The position numbers were made by a program, and so were the translations under genes. This document shows, one piece after another, positions 18,352 through 27,146 of a stretch of 64,000 bases of DNA. The stretch is from Geothrix sp. PMB-07. Lineage in GTDB: Bacteria > Acidobacteriota > Holophagae > Holophagales > Holophagaceae. The stretch lies in assembly GCF_030758935.1 (NCBI RefSeq), contig NZ_CP132333.1:2542992-2606991 (forward strand), written 5' to 3'. Numbering within the stretch: the stretch's first letter is position 1; every line of letters begins with the position of its first letter. A model generated the notes under the pieces. The model was not told the DNA's origin. It was given only the letters and a program-made list of their open reading frames with translations, and did no database searches.

Positions 18352-20079
18352 ATGTCCTTCCTCGACAACTTCAAGATGGGCCCGAAGCTCATCGGCTCGT
18401 ACCTGGTTCTCGCGGCCCTCGCTGCCCTGGTGGGTACCGTGGGCATCAAACAGATTCGTGTCATCGATGCTGCCGACACCAAGCTCTACGAAAAGATGAC
18501 CGTGCCGCTGGGCGAAATGGGCGACATGATGCAGCTCTTCCAGCGGCAGCGGGTGAACCTGCGCGACGCCATCATGACCGGCGACGTCGAACGCTATGGA
18601 GGCCGCATCAAGGAGCTCGAAGGCCAGCTGAACAAAATTGAGGAATCCTTCCAGAAGACCCTCCTCACAGACAAGGGCAAGACGGCCTTCAGGATCTATA
18701 AAGATGCCAACAGCAAATACGACGAGGTAACAGCACGGTGCCTGACCCTCGTCCAGGCAGGCAAGAGCCGCGAGGCCGAGGCCCTCATGCGGGGGGAGGG
18801 GGCCAAGGATCAAGCGGCTGTCATCGAAGCCCTCGACAACATCCAGAACATGAAATTGGAACTGGCCAAGGCGACTTCGGATGGCAACACCGCCATCGCC
18901 AATGGCGCCGTCAACCTGATGCTGGCCATCATGGGACTCAGCGTGGCCCTGGGCGTGGTGACCGGCATCATCATGACCCGCGGCATCACCCGGCCTCTCA
19001 ATCAGTTCGGCGAAGTGCTGCACGCCGTGGCCGAGGGCGACCTGAGCATCCATTCCGACCTGTCCTCCAAGGATGAACTGGGCGTCATGAGCGAGCAGCT
19101 CAATGCCACCATCACCCAGCTGAAGGAAGCCATGCTGCAGGTGCAGGAGAGCGCCCTGGCGATCAGTACCGCCTCGGGCGAGATCTCCATGGGCAACACC
19201 GATCTCAGCCGACGCACCGAAGAACAAGCCGCCAGTCTGGAAGAGACCGCCAGCAGCATGGAGCAGATCACGAGCAACGTGAACCAGACCGCCGACAACG
19301 CCCGTTCGGCCAACACCGAATCCAACAAGGCGCGCCAGATCGCGCAAGATGGCGGCGCCGCCGTCACCCAGGTCATCGCCGCCATGGAGGCCATCAACCA
19401 GTCCTCGGCCAAGATCAACGAGATCATCGGCGTGGTGGATGAGATCGCCTTCCAGACCAACCTGCTGGCCCTCAACGCCGCCGTGGAAGCGGCGCGAGCC
19501 GGGGAGCAGGGCCGCGGCTTTGCCGTGGTGGCCGCGGAAGTTCGAAACCTGGCCAAGCGCAGCGCCGACGCCGCCAAGGAGATCAAGGGCCTCATCCGCG
19601 AAAGCGTGGCCAAGTCCGTGGATGGCAACAAGGTGGCCGCCCACGCCGGTGACACCATCAAAGAGGTGGTGGCCAACGTGCAGCGCGTCACGTCCCTGGT
19701 GAGCGAGATCGCCAACGCCACCCAGGAGCAGAGCACCGGCTTGAATGAAATCAACAAGGCCGTGGTGCAGATGGACGAGGTGACCCAGCAGAACGCGGCC
19801 CTGGTGGAGGAATCCGCCGCCGCGGCGGAATCGCTCGATGCCCAGGCCCATGCCCTGACGGAAATCGTGGGCCGTTTCAAGACCGGCGTCGAAGTACGCC
19901 GAAGCCAGGCAGCCAAGCCCCACACCACCATCACTTCTCAGCCCGCCAGCCCAAAAACAGCCGCCAAGCCCACCCGGTCCGCCCTGAAGCGGCCACCGGC
20001 CCGCCCCGAACTGGCCGCCGCCAAGCAGCCTGTTCCCATGCCCAAAGGCGACGATGACGGGCAGTGGGAATCCTTCTGA
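18352..20079 (+). CDS. Methyl-accepting chemotaxis protein, tandem paralogue
   Basis: 575 residues, with AGGAGG before the ATG. The plan matches its upstream neighbour: membrane segment about 12-30, periplasmic helical sensor about 31-185, membrane segment about 187-207, HAMP, signalling hairpin with the same tip, proline-rich linker and C-terminal QWESF. The sensor domains of the two differ markedly ([19 protein letters not shown] here), while about 250 residues of the signalling domain are nearly identical even at DNA level. This points to duplication, or gene conversion that keeps the CheA-facing part alike while the input differs. It sits 100 bp upstream of cheW. Confidence 0.95.
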   Translation: MSFLDNFKMGPKLIGSYLVLAALAALVGTVGIKQIRVIDAADTKLYEKMTVPLGEMGDMMQLFQRQRVNLRDAIMTGDVERYGGRIKELEGQLNKIEESFQKTLLTDKGKTAFRIYKDANSKYDEVTARCLTLVQAGKSREAEALMRGEGAKDQAAVIEALDNIQNMKLELAKATSDGNTAIANGAVNLMLAIMGLSVALGVVTGIIMTRGITRPLNQFGEVLHAVAEGDLSIHSDLSSKDELGVMSEQLNATITQLKEAMLQVQESALAISTASGEISMGNTDLSRRTEEQAASLEETASSMEQITSNVNQTADNARSANTESNKARQIAQDGGAAVTQVIAAMEAINQSSAKINEIIGVVDEIAFQTNLLALNAAVEAARAGEQGRGFAVVAAEVRNLAKRSADAAKEIKGLIRESVAKSVDGNKVAAHAGDTIKEVVANVQRVTSLVSEIANATQEQSTGLNEINKAVVQMDEVTQQNAALVEESAAAAESLDAQAHALTEIVGRFKTGVEVRRSQAAKPHTTITSQPASPKTAAKPTRSALKRPPARPELAAAKQPVPMPKGDDDGQWESF

Positions 20080-20179
20080 CCTACCTTGTGAACCGGAACC
20101 AAACTCACACCCAGGCCCCGCCCTTCCGAGACAGTAATCAGCCCTGTCCTGCACGGCGGATCCGATGACGGAGAACACC

Positions 20180-20680
20180 ATGGCTACCACAGACGCCAGT
20201 TCCCAGGGGCTCCAACAAGTGCTTTGCTTCGCCCTGGCCGGTGAAGCCTATGCCCTGCCCATCCTGAAGGTCCGTGAGATCCAGGCCCAGGCCACCATCA
20301 CGCGCATCCCCAAGGCCCCGCCCTACATGCCGGGCGTCATCAACCTGCGGGGCGCCATTGTGCCCATCCTGGAGCTGCGCCAACGATTCTCCCTCGGCGA
20401 GGCCCCCGAAGATACCCGCCCGGTCATCGTCATCGTGGAGGTTCAGGGCCGCACCTTGGGCATCCGCGTGGATTCAGTATCAGACGTCCTGGATCTGGAT
20501 CCCTCCGCCATCCGGCCGGCCCCCGAACTGGGCACCCAAACGGCTTTGGGCCGCGAATTCATCGCAGGCCTGGCCAGCCTTCCAGGCGCCAGTGGCAACG
20601 ATTCCATGCTGATCCTGCTGGATCTGGACCGCCTGCTTTCCGACGGGGAGCTGCTGGCCCTCGAGAACGCCACGGTCTGA
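20180..20680 (+). CDS. cheW: Chemotaxis adaptor CheW
   Basis: 166 residues from ATG 20180, which has GGAG six bases upstream. An ATG at 20165 is in frame but overlaps that site. CheW links receptors to CheA. Seen: VLCFALAGEAYALPILKVREI, ITRIPKAPPYMPGVINLRGAIVPILELRQRF (the central CheW signature) and VDSVSDVLDL. It heads the compact set cheW-STAS-receptor-like-cheY-cheA-cheR-cheD-cheB, most of which overlap by four bases or are a few bases apart. Confidence 0.95.
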   Translation: MATTDASSQGLQQVLCFALAGEAYALPILKVREIQAQATITRIPKAPPYMPGVINLRGAIVPILELRQRFSLGEAPEDTRPVIVIVEVQGRTLGIRVDSVSDVLDLDPSAIRPAPELGTQTALGREFIAGLASLPGASGNDSMLILLDLDRLLSDGELLALENATV

Positions 20681-20684
20681 TCCC

Positions 20685-20987
20685 ATGGCACGGAAGTCCA
20701 CTCCCCCCCTCCCATCCCACGCCCTCGAGGGCGATCTGGATGTCTTTTCGATCCACCTTCAATGGGAACGCCTGTTGCCCCTGCTGGGTGATGCGAGGGG
20801 AACCCTCCAGCTCGATCTGACCGCGATCAGCGATCTGGATCTGTCCGGCCTCCAGTTGCTTTGCGTCCTGGAACACGACTTGAAGGCCAAAGGGATTCCC
20901 CTTTCCATCCTGGGCGTGAAGCCGGAATGGCAGTCCCGCTTCGCGTCCCTGGGACTGGGCGCCCTGTTCGGGGGGGGCCCTTCATGA
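20685..20987 (+). CDS. STAS-domain protein
   Basis: 100 residues, a single STAS domain. The core is TLQLDLTAISDLDLSGLQLLCVLEHDL, with Ser in the DLSG position used for phosphorylation in SpoIIAA-type antagonists, then KGIPLSILGVKPEWQSRFASLGLG. Such proteins act as phospho-switches or binding modules. Here it lies between cheW and the soluble receptor-like gene, overlapping the latter by ATGA. It may regulate the chemosensory array or pair with that protein. The partner kinase, if any, is not obvious, though the REC-HATPase protein at 51647-52558 has an anti-sigma-type ATPase domain. Confidence 0.85.
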   Translation: MARKSTPPLPSHALEGDLDVFSIHLQWERLLPLLGDARGTLQLDLTAISDLDLSGLQLLCVLEHDLKAKGIPLSILGVKPEWQSRFASLGLGALFGGGPS

Positions 20988-22057
20988 ATCGTTGGTTCCG
21001 GGGCGCCCCGGCAGCGGGGCCCGAGCCCATCCTTGAACCGCCACCACCGGCAGCTCCGGATGGACTGTTGCGGGCGAACCTCCTCCGCGTGGCCGCCCAT
21101 GAAGCCAGCATGCTGGAGGGGCGGGTGAATTTCCTCACCCCGGAGCTGATGCAGGTGGACAGCCTGGTGCGAGAAGCGGCGGGCACCCTCCAAGACGCCT
21201 TGAAAACCCTGGACCGCAGCGTTCAGCACCAGCACAGCCTGGCCAGCGACGTGCAGGCCACCATGCGCACCTCCCTCGAGGGCTCTTCAGAATCCGAGGG
21301 CTTCGATGCCATGAGCGCCACCATCATGGGCACCCTCGATGGCTTCGTGAACCACATGCTGGAGATCTCCCAATCCACCGTGCAGTTGGCGGAGCAAGTG
21401 GACGACATCCGTGATCGCTCCGGGCGCATGGAAGGCATGCTGGTCGAGCTGACCGAGATCGCCGGCCGCACCCACCTGCTCTCCCTGAATGCCAGCATCG
21501 AGGCGGCCCACGCCCGCCAGTTCGGCGCAGGCTTCGCGGTGGTGGCGGGCGAGGTATCCAAGCTGGCGGACCGCAGCACGGCCCTCAGCGGCATCATCCA
21601 AGAGCAGGTTCTCGGCACCCGGGCCGCCCTGGACCGCACGGATGCCCAGGTTCAGGCCATCGCCAGCAAAGACATGAACGTGGCTTTGCGCTCCAAGGGC
21701 GAATCCGAAGCCCTGGTGCATTCGCTGCAGACCACCAATTGGCTGGTGAAGGATCTGGTGGGCCAACTGGAGGACAACGCCCGGACCATTTCCTCCCAGG
21801 TGGGCCACGTGGTGCGTTGCCTCCAGTTCGAAGATCTGGTGCACCAGACCCTCATGGCCTGCCTCCAGGATCTGGGCAACTTGCTCGATCAGGCCCAGGC
21901 CTGGAAGGCCTTCGAGGCCAGCCTGCAAGAGGGCGGACCCGAGGCCGAGGCCCTCGCCACCCTTGATGAAGCGCTTCGCGGCATCGAGGAAGCCCGGGTG
22001 CAGTTCCGCGCGGTGAAGAGCGGTTCGCTCAACGCTGGCGATGTCGACCTTTTCTGA
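20984..22057 (+). CDS. Soluble chemoreceptor-like signalling protein with altered hairpin tip
   Basis: 357 residues from ATG 20984, overlapping the STAS stop. There is no signal peptide, membrane segment or HAMP. Heptad-rich helices from about residue 35 onward include a receptor-like segment (MLVELTEIAGRTHLLSLNASIEAA, then GFAVVAGEVSKLADRS). Compared with the two receptors upstream, the tip changes QTNLLALN to RTHLLSLN and [10 protein letters not shown] to AHARQFGAG, in the region where receptors contact CheA and CheW. It has no xWxxF tail. It may be a cytoplasmic receptor, or an adaptor that works with the STAS protein. Confidence 0.85.
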   Translation: MNRWFRGAPAAGPEPILEPPPPAAPDGLLRANLLRVAAHEASMLEGRVNFLTPELMQVDSLVREAAGTLQDALKTLDRSVQHQHSLASDVQATMRTSLEGSSESEGFDAMSATIMGTLDGFVNHMLEISQSTVQLAEQVDDIRDRSGRMEGMLVELTEIAGRTHLLSLNASIEAAHARQFGAGFAVVAGEVSKLADRSTALSGIIQEQVLGTRAALDRTDAQVQAIASKDMNVALRSKGESEALVHSLQTTNWLVKDLVGQLEDNARTISSQVGHVVRCLQFEDLVHQTLMACLQDLGNLLDQAQAWKAFEASLQEGGPEAEALATLDEALRGIEEARVQFRAVKSGSLNAGDVDLF

Positions 22058-22071
22058 CCAGGAGCCTCCCG

Positions 22072-22434
22072 ATGGGCCATTGCATTCTCACCGTCGATGA
22101 CTCGAGCACCATGCGCCAGATGATCACCTTCACCTTGAAGGGCGCGGGCTACGACGTTCTGGAAGCCGCGGACGGCGTGGAAGGGCTGGAGATGGCCAAA
22201 GGCAAAAAGCTGTCCCTGATCATCACCGACGTGAACATGCCGCGCATGGATGGCATCACGCTCGTGCAGCGCCTGCGGGCCCTTCCGGAGTTCAAGTTCA
22301 CACCCATCCTCGTGCTCACCACCGAATCCGATGCCTCCATGAAGCAGAAGGGCAAGGATGCAGGTGCCACGGGATGGATCGTCAAACCCTTCAGCCCCGA
22401 GAAACTCCTGGAAGTGGTGAACAAAGTCCTCTGA
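22072..22434 (+). CDS. cheY: Chemotaxis response regulator CheY
   Basis: 120 residues, a lone receiver domain. Acidic pocket residues are Asp9 and Asp10 (TVDDSS). The phospho-acceptor is Asp53 (ITDVNMPRMDG). The switch Thr lies in VLTTESD and the conserved Lys in GWIVKPFSPEKL. Phosphorylated by CheA, it would bind the flagellar motor switch. The sequence is close to the CheY type that accompanies CheA in non-enteric operons. AGGAG lies upstream, and cheA starts 7 bases after its stop. Confidence 0.95.
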   Translation: MGHCILTVDDSSTMRQMITFTLKGAGYDVLEAADGVEGLEMAKGKKLSLIITDVNMPRMDGITLVQRLRALPEFKFTPILVLTTESDASMKQKGKDAGATGWIVKPFSPEKLLEVVNKVL

Positions 22435-22441
22435 GGTTCCC

Positions 22442-24535
22442 ATGTCCGACCCCATGGCCCAATTCCGCGAAGCCTTTTTCGAGGAGGCCGCCGAGCTCGC
22501 CAACGGCATGGAGGCCACCCTCCTGTCCCTGGATCTGGACGCGCTGGAGGTGGAAGACCTCCACTCGCTCTTCCGCGCCGCCCACTCCATCAAGGGCAAT
22601 GCCGGCACCTTCGGCTTTCCCGCGGTCGCCGCGTTCACCCACCAATTGGAAAGCACGCTCGAGCCCGTGCGCCAGGGCACCCGCCCCATGACTTCAGACC
22701 TGCGCGAACTCCTGCTCCAGGGCGTCGATCTCATCCGCAGCCACCTGCACCATGCCCGCCGCGATGAGGCCCTCCCGCCCAGGGACCAGCAGGCCCAGGA
22801 TGCCCTGGTGGCGCGGCTGCAGGAGGATGGCGGAAGGCCCGGGTCGGCCCCGGCCGAGTCCGCCCCGAACCGCATCCAGGTCACCCAGAGCGGCACGGGC
22901 TTTGCCATCCGCTTCGAGGCGCCGAGGGATGCCTTCCGTCGGGGCGTGAACCTGGAGCGGATCTTCCGCGATCTGGCCAGGCTGGGCACGCTGCGCAGCT
23001 GGCCCGATCTGGCTGCGCTCCCGGCCATGGAGGCCCTGGATCCCGAGGATTGCCACCTCGCCTGGGATTTGCGCCTGGAAACCGAGCGGCCCCTGGCCGA
23101 TGTGGAAGAAGTCTTCGAGTTCGTGGCAGAGGGGGACAACCTCCGCATCCAGGCCCTGACCCCGGCGGGAGCCGTGCCTCCCTTGGGCGACTTCCTGCTG
23201 GCCGACACCGATGTCAGCCCCGCGGACATCCGCGAGGCGCTGGCCCTGCAGAAGCCCCTGGGCGAACTGCTGGTGGACATGGGCAAGGTGAAACCCGAAG
23301 CCGTCAGCAAGGCTCTGGACCAGCAGCAGAAGAAACGGAACCAGGCTGAAGCCTCCACCGTGCGGGTGGCCACGGAGAAGATCGACCGCCTGGTGAACCT
23401 GGTGGGTGAGCTGGTCATCACCCAGGCCATGCTCGCGCAGGCTTCTCAACAATCCAACAGCCTGCAGGGCGAAGAGCAGATGAGCGCCGCCCTGCTGCAG
23501 CTGGACCGGCAGACGCGCGAACTGCAGGAGCGGGTCATGGGCATCCGCATGGTGCCCGTGGAAATGGTGTTCTCCCGGTTCCCCCGCATGGTCCACGAGC
23601 TGGGCAAGCAGTTGGGCAAGGATGTGGAACTGGTCATGGAGGGCCAAGCCACCGAGTTGGACAAGACCTTCATCGAGATGCTGGTGGATCCCCTCACCCA
23701 CCTGGTGCGCAACGCCGTGGACCACGGCATGGAGACCAAGGAGGAGCGCCTGGCCTCGGGCAAGCCCGGCATGGGCACCATCGCCCTGCGGGCTTCCAGC
23801 CGGGGTGGCCACATCCACATCGAGGTGAAGGATGACGGCAAGGGCCTGAACCGTGACCGCATCTACCAGAAAGCCCTGGCCCTGGGCCTTCTCCAGCCCG
23901 GCAACCGTCCCGCCGACGAAGAACTGAACCTGCTCATCTTCGAGCCGGGTTTCTCCACGGTGGAGCAGATCTCGGATCTCTCCGGGCGGGGCGTGGGCAT
24001 GGACGTGGTGCGCCAGAATGTACGCAGCCTGGGCGGGCGCATTGAAGTGGAAAGCCAGAGCGGGCGCGGCACCCTGATCCGCCTGGTGCTGCCCCTCACG
24101 CTGGCGATCCTGGATGGGCTCACGGTGAGGGTGGCTGACGAGACCTTCGTGTTCCCCCTGGCCTCGGTGCTGGAGAGCTTCCAGCGACAAGCCCAGGATG
24201 TGCAGACCGTGAAGGGCGACCGGGAAGTCATCAGCCTGCGCGGGGAGTTCATCCCCGTGGTGCGGCTTCAGAAACTGCTGGCGGTGGGCGCAGAGCAGGA
24301 AGGAACGGAGCGCACCCTCCTGGTGCTGGTGGAATCCGAGGGCCGCCGTGCCGCCATGGCTGTGGATGAGCTGCTGGGCCAGCAGCAGGTGGTCATCAAG
24401 AGCCTGGAGACCCACTACCGGCGGGTGGAGGGCATTTCTGGCGCCACCATTCTCGGCGATGGCCGCGTGGCCCTGATCCTCGATGTGCCCGGGCTCATGC
24501 GCCTGGAGGCCGGGACCGCTGCGGTCGGAGCATGA
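22442..24535 (+). CDS. cheA: Chemotaxis histidine kinase CheA
   Basis: 697 residues. P1 has phospho-acceptor His48 (FRAAHSIKGNAGTFGF). Instead of a recognisable P2, a long region (about 135-300) ends in a helical module, LGELLVDMGKVKPEAVSKAL. P3 begins near 305 (VRVATEKIDRLVNLVGELVITQA). P4 has HLVRNAVDHGME, DDGKGLNRD and FEPGFSTVEQISDLSGRGVGMDVV. P5 is CheW-like to the end. It autophosphorylates in response to receptors and passes phosphate to CheY and CheB. The stop overlaps the cheR start (ATGA). There is no attached receiver. Confidence 0.96.
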   Translation: MSDPMAQFREAFFEEAAELANGMEATLLSLDLDALEVEDLHSLFRAAHSIKGNAGTFGFPAVAAFTHQLESTLEPVRQGTRPMTSDLRELLLQGVDLIRSHLHHARRDEALPPRDQQAQDALVARLQEDGGRPGSAPAESAPNRIQVTQSGTGFAIRFEAPRDAFRRGVNLERIFRDLARLGTLRSWPDLAALPAMEALDPEDCHLAWDLRLETERPLADVEEVFEFVAEGDNLRIQALTPAGAVPPLGDFLLADTDVSPADIREALALQKPLGELLVDMGKVKPEAVSKALDQQQKKRNQAEASTVRVATEKIDRLVNLVGELVITQAMLAQASQQSNSLQGEEQMSAALLQLDRQTRELQERVMGIRMVPVEMVFSRFPRMVHELGKQLGKDVELVMEGQATELDKTFIEMLVDPLTHLVRNAVDHGMETKEERLASGKPGMGTIALRASSRGGHIHIEVKDDGKGLNRDRIYQKALALGLLQPGNRPADEELNLLIFEPGFSTVEQISDLSGRGVGMDVVRQNVRSLGGRIEVESQSGRGTLIRLVLPLTLAILDGLTVRVADETFVFPLASVLESFQRQAQDVQTVKGDREVISLRGEFIPVVRLQKLLAVGAEQEGTERTLLVLVESEGRRAAMAVDELLGQQQVVIKSLETHYRRVEGISGATILGDGRVALILDVPGLMRLEAGTAAVGA

Positions 24536-25392
24536 GCGGACCACGCGGAACCGGGCCCGATCCCCTGGCTTCGGACCGGGAGGCCCTGACCGTCGACACC
24601 TTCAAGGCCCTCCGGGAGCGGCTCTACAACCACTCCGGCATCGCCCTGGCTCCCCACAAGATCACCATGGTGCAGTCCCGCCTGGCCAAGCGCCTGCGGA
24701 GCCTGGGACTGCGCACCTATGAAGAATACCTCCGCCGCCTGGAAACCCCGGACGACTCCGAGTGGTCCGAGTTCATCAACGCCCTCACCACCAACCTCAC
24801 CAGCTTCTTCCGGGAGGGGCACCACTTCACCCAGTTGGTGGAGCTGCTGAAAGCCTCCCCCGCCCCGCCCCGTCGCCTGCGCATCTGGAGCGCTGGCTGT
24901 TCCACCGGCGAGGAGCCCTACACCTTGGCCATGACCCTGCTGAAGGCCTTCGGCCAGAGCGCCGCCATCCACATCCTGGCCACCGATTTGGACACGGCCG
25001 TGCTGGAAACCGCGGCCCGGGGCGTCTATCCCGAAGCCCGGATCGAGGGCGTGGAAGAGGCCTGGAAACGGTTCGCCTTCCTGCGCGGCACCGGTGATCG
25101 CAAGGGCATGGTCCGCCTGCGCCCCGAGGTGCGCCAGCTGATCACCTTCCAGCAGCTGAACCTGCTCGATGAGCGCTGGGACATCGACCGGGAACCCTTC
25201 CAGGCGATCTTCTGCCGGAACGTCATGATCTATTTCGACAAGCCCACACAGCGCAGGCTGCTCAAGCGTTTCCACGACGCCCTCGCCCCCGATGGCCTGC
25301 TCTTCGTGGGCCATTCCGAAGCCCTGCTGGACACCACCCTGGGCTTCCAATCCCTGGGTCAGACCATGTACCGGCGCAGGACGGCCCCATGA
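24532..25392 (+). CDS. cheR: Chemoreceptor methyltransferase CheR
   Basis: 286 residues. The N-terminal helical domain is at about 15-85 and the SAM-binding domain runs from about 90. It includes RLRIWSAGCSTGEEPYTLAM (SAM motif I), ILATDLDTAVLETAARGVY and the FQAIFCRNVMIYFDKPTQ segment. It methylates receptor glutamates. The two receptors upstream carry xWxxF tails of the kind that dock this class of enzyme, which fits a tethered CheR. There is no TPR extension. It overlaps cheA and cheD by four bases each. Confidence 0.96.
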   Translation: MSGPRGTGPDPLASDREALTVDTFKALRERLYNHSGIALAPHKITMVQSRLAKRLRSLGLRTYEEYLRRLETPDDSEWSEFINALTTNLTSFFREGHHFTQLVELLKASPAPPRRLRIWSAGCSTGEEPYTLAMTLLKAFGQSAAIHILATDLDTAVLETAARGVYPEARIEGVEEAWKRFAFLRGTGDRKGMVRLRPEVRQLITFQQLNLLDERWDIDREPFQAIFCRNVMIYFDKPTQRRLLKRFHDALAPDGLLFVGHSEALLDTTLGFQSLGQTMYRRRTAP

Positions 25393-26003
25393 CCCCACCT
25401 CCCGCCTCTCTGGTCCACGGTCGCGCGTCGAAATACCTCGACCGCAACTTCAACCGCCTGGCCATGAAGATCCTGCCTGGCGAATTCTACGCCACGGCCC
25501 AGGACGAGGTGATCGTCACCGTGCTCGGCAGCTGCGTGGCCGCCTGCATCATGGATCCCATCGCCATGGTGGGCGGCATGAACCATTTCATGCTCCCGAC
25601 GAAGCCAGGAGAGCGCGACAAGGACGTGTTCTTCGCCGCCCGCTATGGCGCCGCCGCCATGGAATTCCTCATCAACGACCTGATGCACCTCGGCGCGCAG
25701 CGGGACCGCCTGGTGGCCAAAGCCTTCGGCGGCGGCAAGGTGATGCGGGGCATGACCACCGATGTGGGAAACCAGAACGTGGAATTCGTCCGGCAGTTCC
25801 TCCGCAACGAGGACATCCCTCTCTGGAGTGAGGACATGGGCGGGCCGCACCCCCGCAAGGTCTATTTCTTCCCCCACACCGGACAGGTGCTGGTGAAGCG
25901 CATGGAGCGCACCCACAACGAGACGGTCCTGAACCGCGAGCTGAGTTACATCCAGGAAGTCTCCCGATCCTCGTCGGGCGGTGATGTGGAGCTGTTCACA
26001 TGA
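25389..26003 (+). CDS. cheD: Chemoreceptor glutamine deamidase CheD
   Basis: 204 residues. The catalytic Cys is in VLGSCVAACI, with His in GGMNHFMLP and Thr expected further on. The family stretch VAKAFGGGKVM follows. It deamidates receptor glutamines to glutamate before CheR can methylate them, and in other species also works with CheC. No cheC or cheX gene is in this window. The N-terminal ~20 residues before RNFNRLAMKILPGE are variable. Four-base overlaps join it to cheR and cheB. Confidence 0.93.
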   Translation: MTPPPASLVHGRASKYLDRNFNRLAMKILPGEFYATAQDEVIVTVLGSCVAACIMDPIAMVGGMNHFMLPTKPGERDKDVFFAARYGAAAMEFLINDLMHLGAQRDRLVAKAFGGGKVMRGMTTDVGNQNVEFVRQFLRNEDIPLWSEDMGGPHPRKVYFFPHTGQVLVKRMERTHNETVLNRELSYIQEVSRSSSGGDVELFT

Positions 26004-27058
26004 ATGCGGAACGGAAACGCCGGGTTCTGGTGGTCGATGACAGCGCCCTGGTGCGCCAGGTGCTCGTCAGCATCCTTTCCCGGCATCCCCTGCTGGATGT
26101 TGTGGGCACCGCCAAGGATCCCTACGATGCCCGGGAGCGCATCAAAGAACTGGATCCAGATGTTTTGACACTGGATGTCGAAATGCCCCGCATGGATGGC
26201 CTCACCTTCCTGGGCAAGCTCATGAAGGCCCACCCCATGCCCGCGGTGATGCTGTCCAGCCTCACCGCCAAGGGCACCGCCACCGCCCTGGACGCACTGG
26301 ACCTGGGCGCGGTGGATGTCATCGGCAAACCCGCCATGAATCAGGCCTCTGGCCTGGAGGCCATGGGCACTGAAATTGCCGAAACGGTGTACGCCGCCTC
26401 CCTGGCCCGGGTCGCGGGCCGCCGTGCGCCCACGCCCCTGCCCCATGCTTCGCTGGCTCCCCTGGCCCAGCGGGCCAAGGCGGGCCGCGCCCTCATCGCC
26501 ATCGGCTCCAGCACAGGCGGCACCGAAGCCCTGCGCCAGATCTTCGAGGCCATTCCCGAGAACCTGCCGCCCATCGCCGTGGTGCAGCACATGCTGCCGG
26601 GCTTCACCGCCGCCTTTGCCGAGCGCCTGGACCGCAGCTGCCGGGCCCGGGTGAAGGTGGCTGAGGATGGCGAAGCCTTGAAACCCGGCACCGTCTACCT
26701 CGCCCCCAACGAGGCTCACCTGACCGTGGGCCGGCACAGCGTAGGGCTGGTGGCCATGCTCGAGGTGGGCGACCGCGTTTCCCGCCACCTGCCCTCGGTG
26801 GACGTGCTCTTCCAGTCCGCCGCCGAGGCCTGCGGCCACCACGCCCTGGGTGTCATCCTCACCGGCATGGGTGACGACGGCGCCCGCGGGCTGCTGCAGA
26901 TGCGCCAGAAGGGCGCCCGCACCCTGGGCCAGGACGAGGCCACCTGCGTGGTCTATGGCATGCCCCGGGCCGCCTTCCTGCGCGGCGCAGTGGAGGAGCA
27001 GGCGCCCCTCCACACCATCGCCGGACGCCTGGTGGCCTGGTGCGAGCGGGATAGCTAG
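26000..27058 (+). CDS. cheB: Chemotaxis methylesterase CheB
   Basis: 352 residues. The receiver domain has DD in LVVDDSALVRQ and phospho-acceptor Asp59 (LTLDVEMPRMDG). A short linker leads to the methylesterase domain. Its catalytic residues are Ser in AIGSSTGGTEAL, His in VVQHMLPGFTAAF and Asp in TGMGDDGARGL. It removes methyl groups from receptors to give adaptation. It is the last gene of the che operon, and the next genes are convergent. Confidence 0.96.
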   Translation: MNAERKRRVLVVDDSALVRQVLVSILSRHPLLDVVGTAKDPYDARERIKELDPDVLTLDVEMPRMDGLTFLGKLMKAHPMPAVMLSSLTAKGTATALDALDLGAVDVIGKPAMNQASGLEAMGTEIAETVYAASLARVAGRRAPTPLPHASLAPLAQRAKAGRALIAIGSSTGGTEALRQIFEAIPENLPPIAVVQHMLPGFTAAFAERLDRSCRARVKVAEDGEALKPGTVYLAPNEAHLTVGRHSVGLVAMLEVGDRVSRHLPSVDVLFQSAAEACGHHALGVILTGMGDDGARGLLQMRQKGARTLGQDEATCVVYGMPRAAFLRGAVEEQAPLHTIAGRLVAWCERDS

Positions 27059-27146
27059 CCAGAGTCCATCGGGGCCAGTCTGCAAGAAAAGCACCGGGGT
27101 CGCCGGCCCACACAGAACCCTGGTGGGTGGCGCGATATCCGACGTC

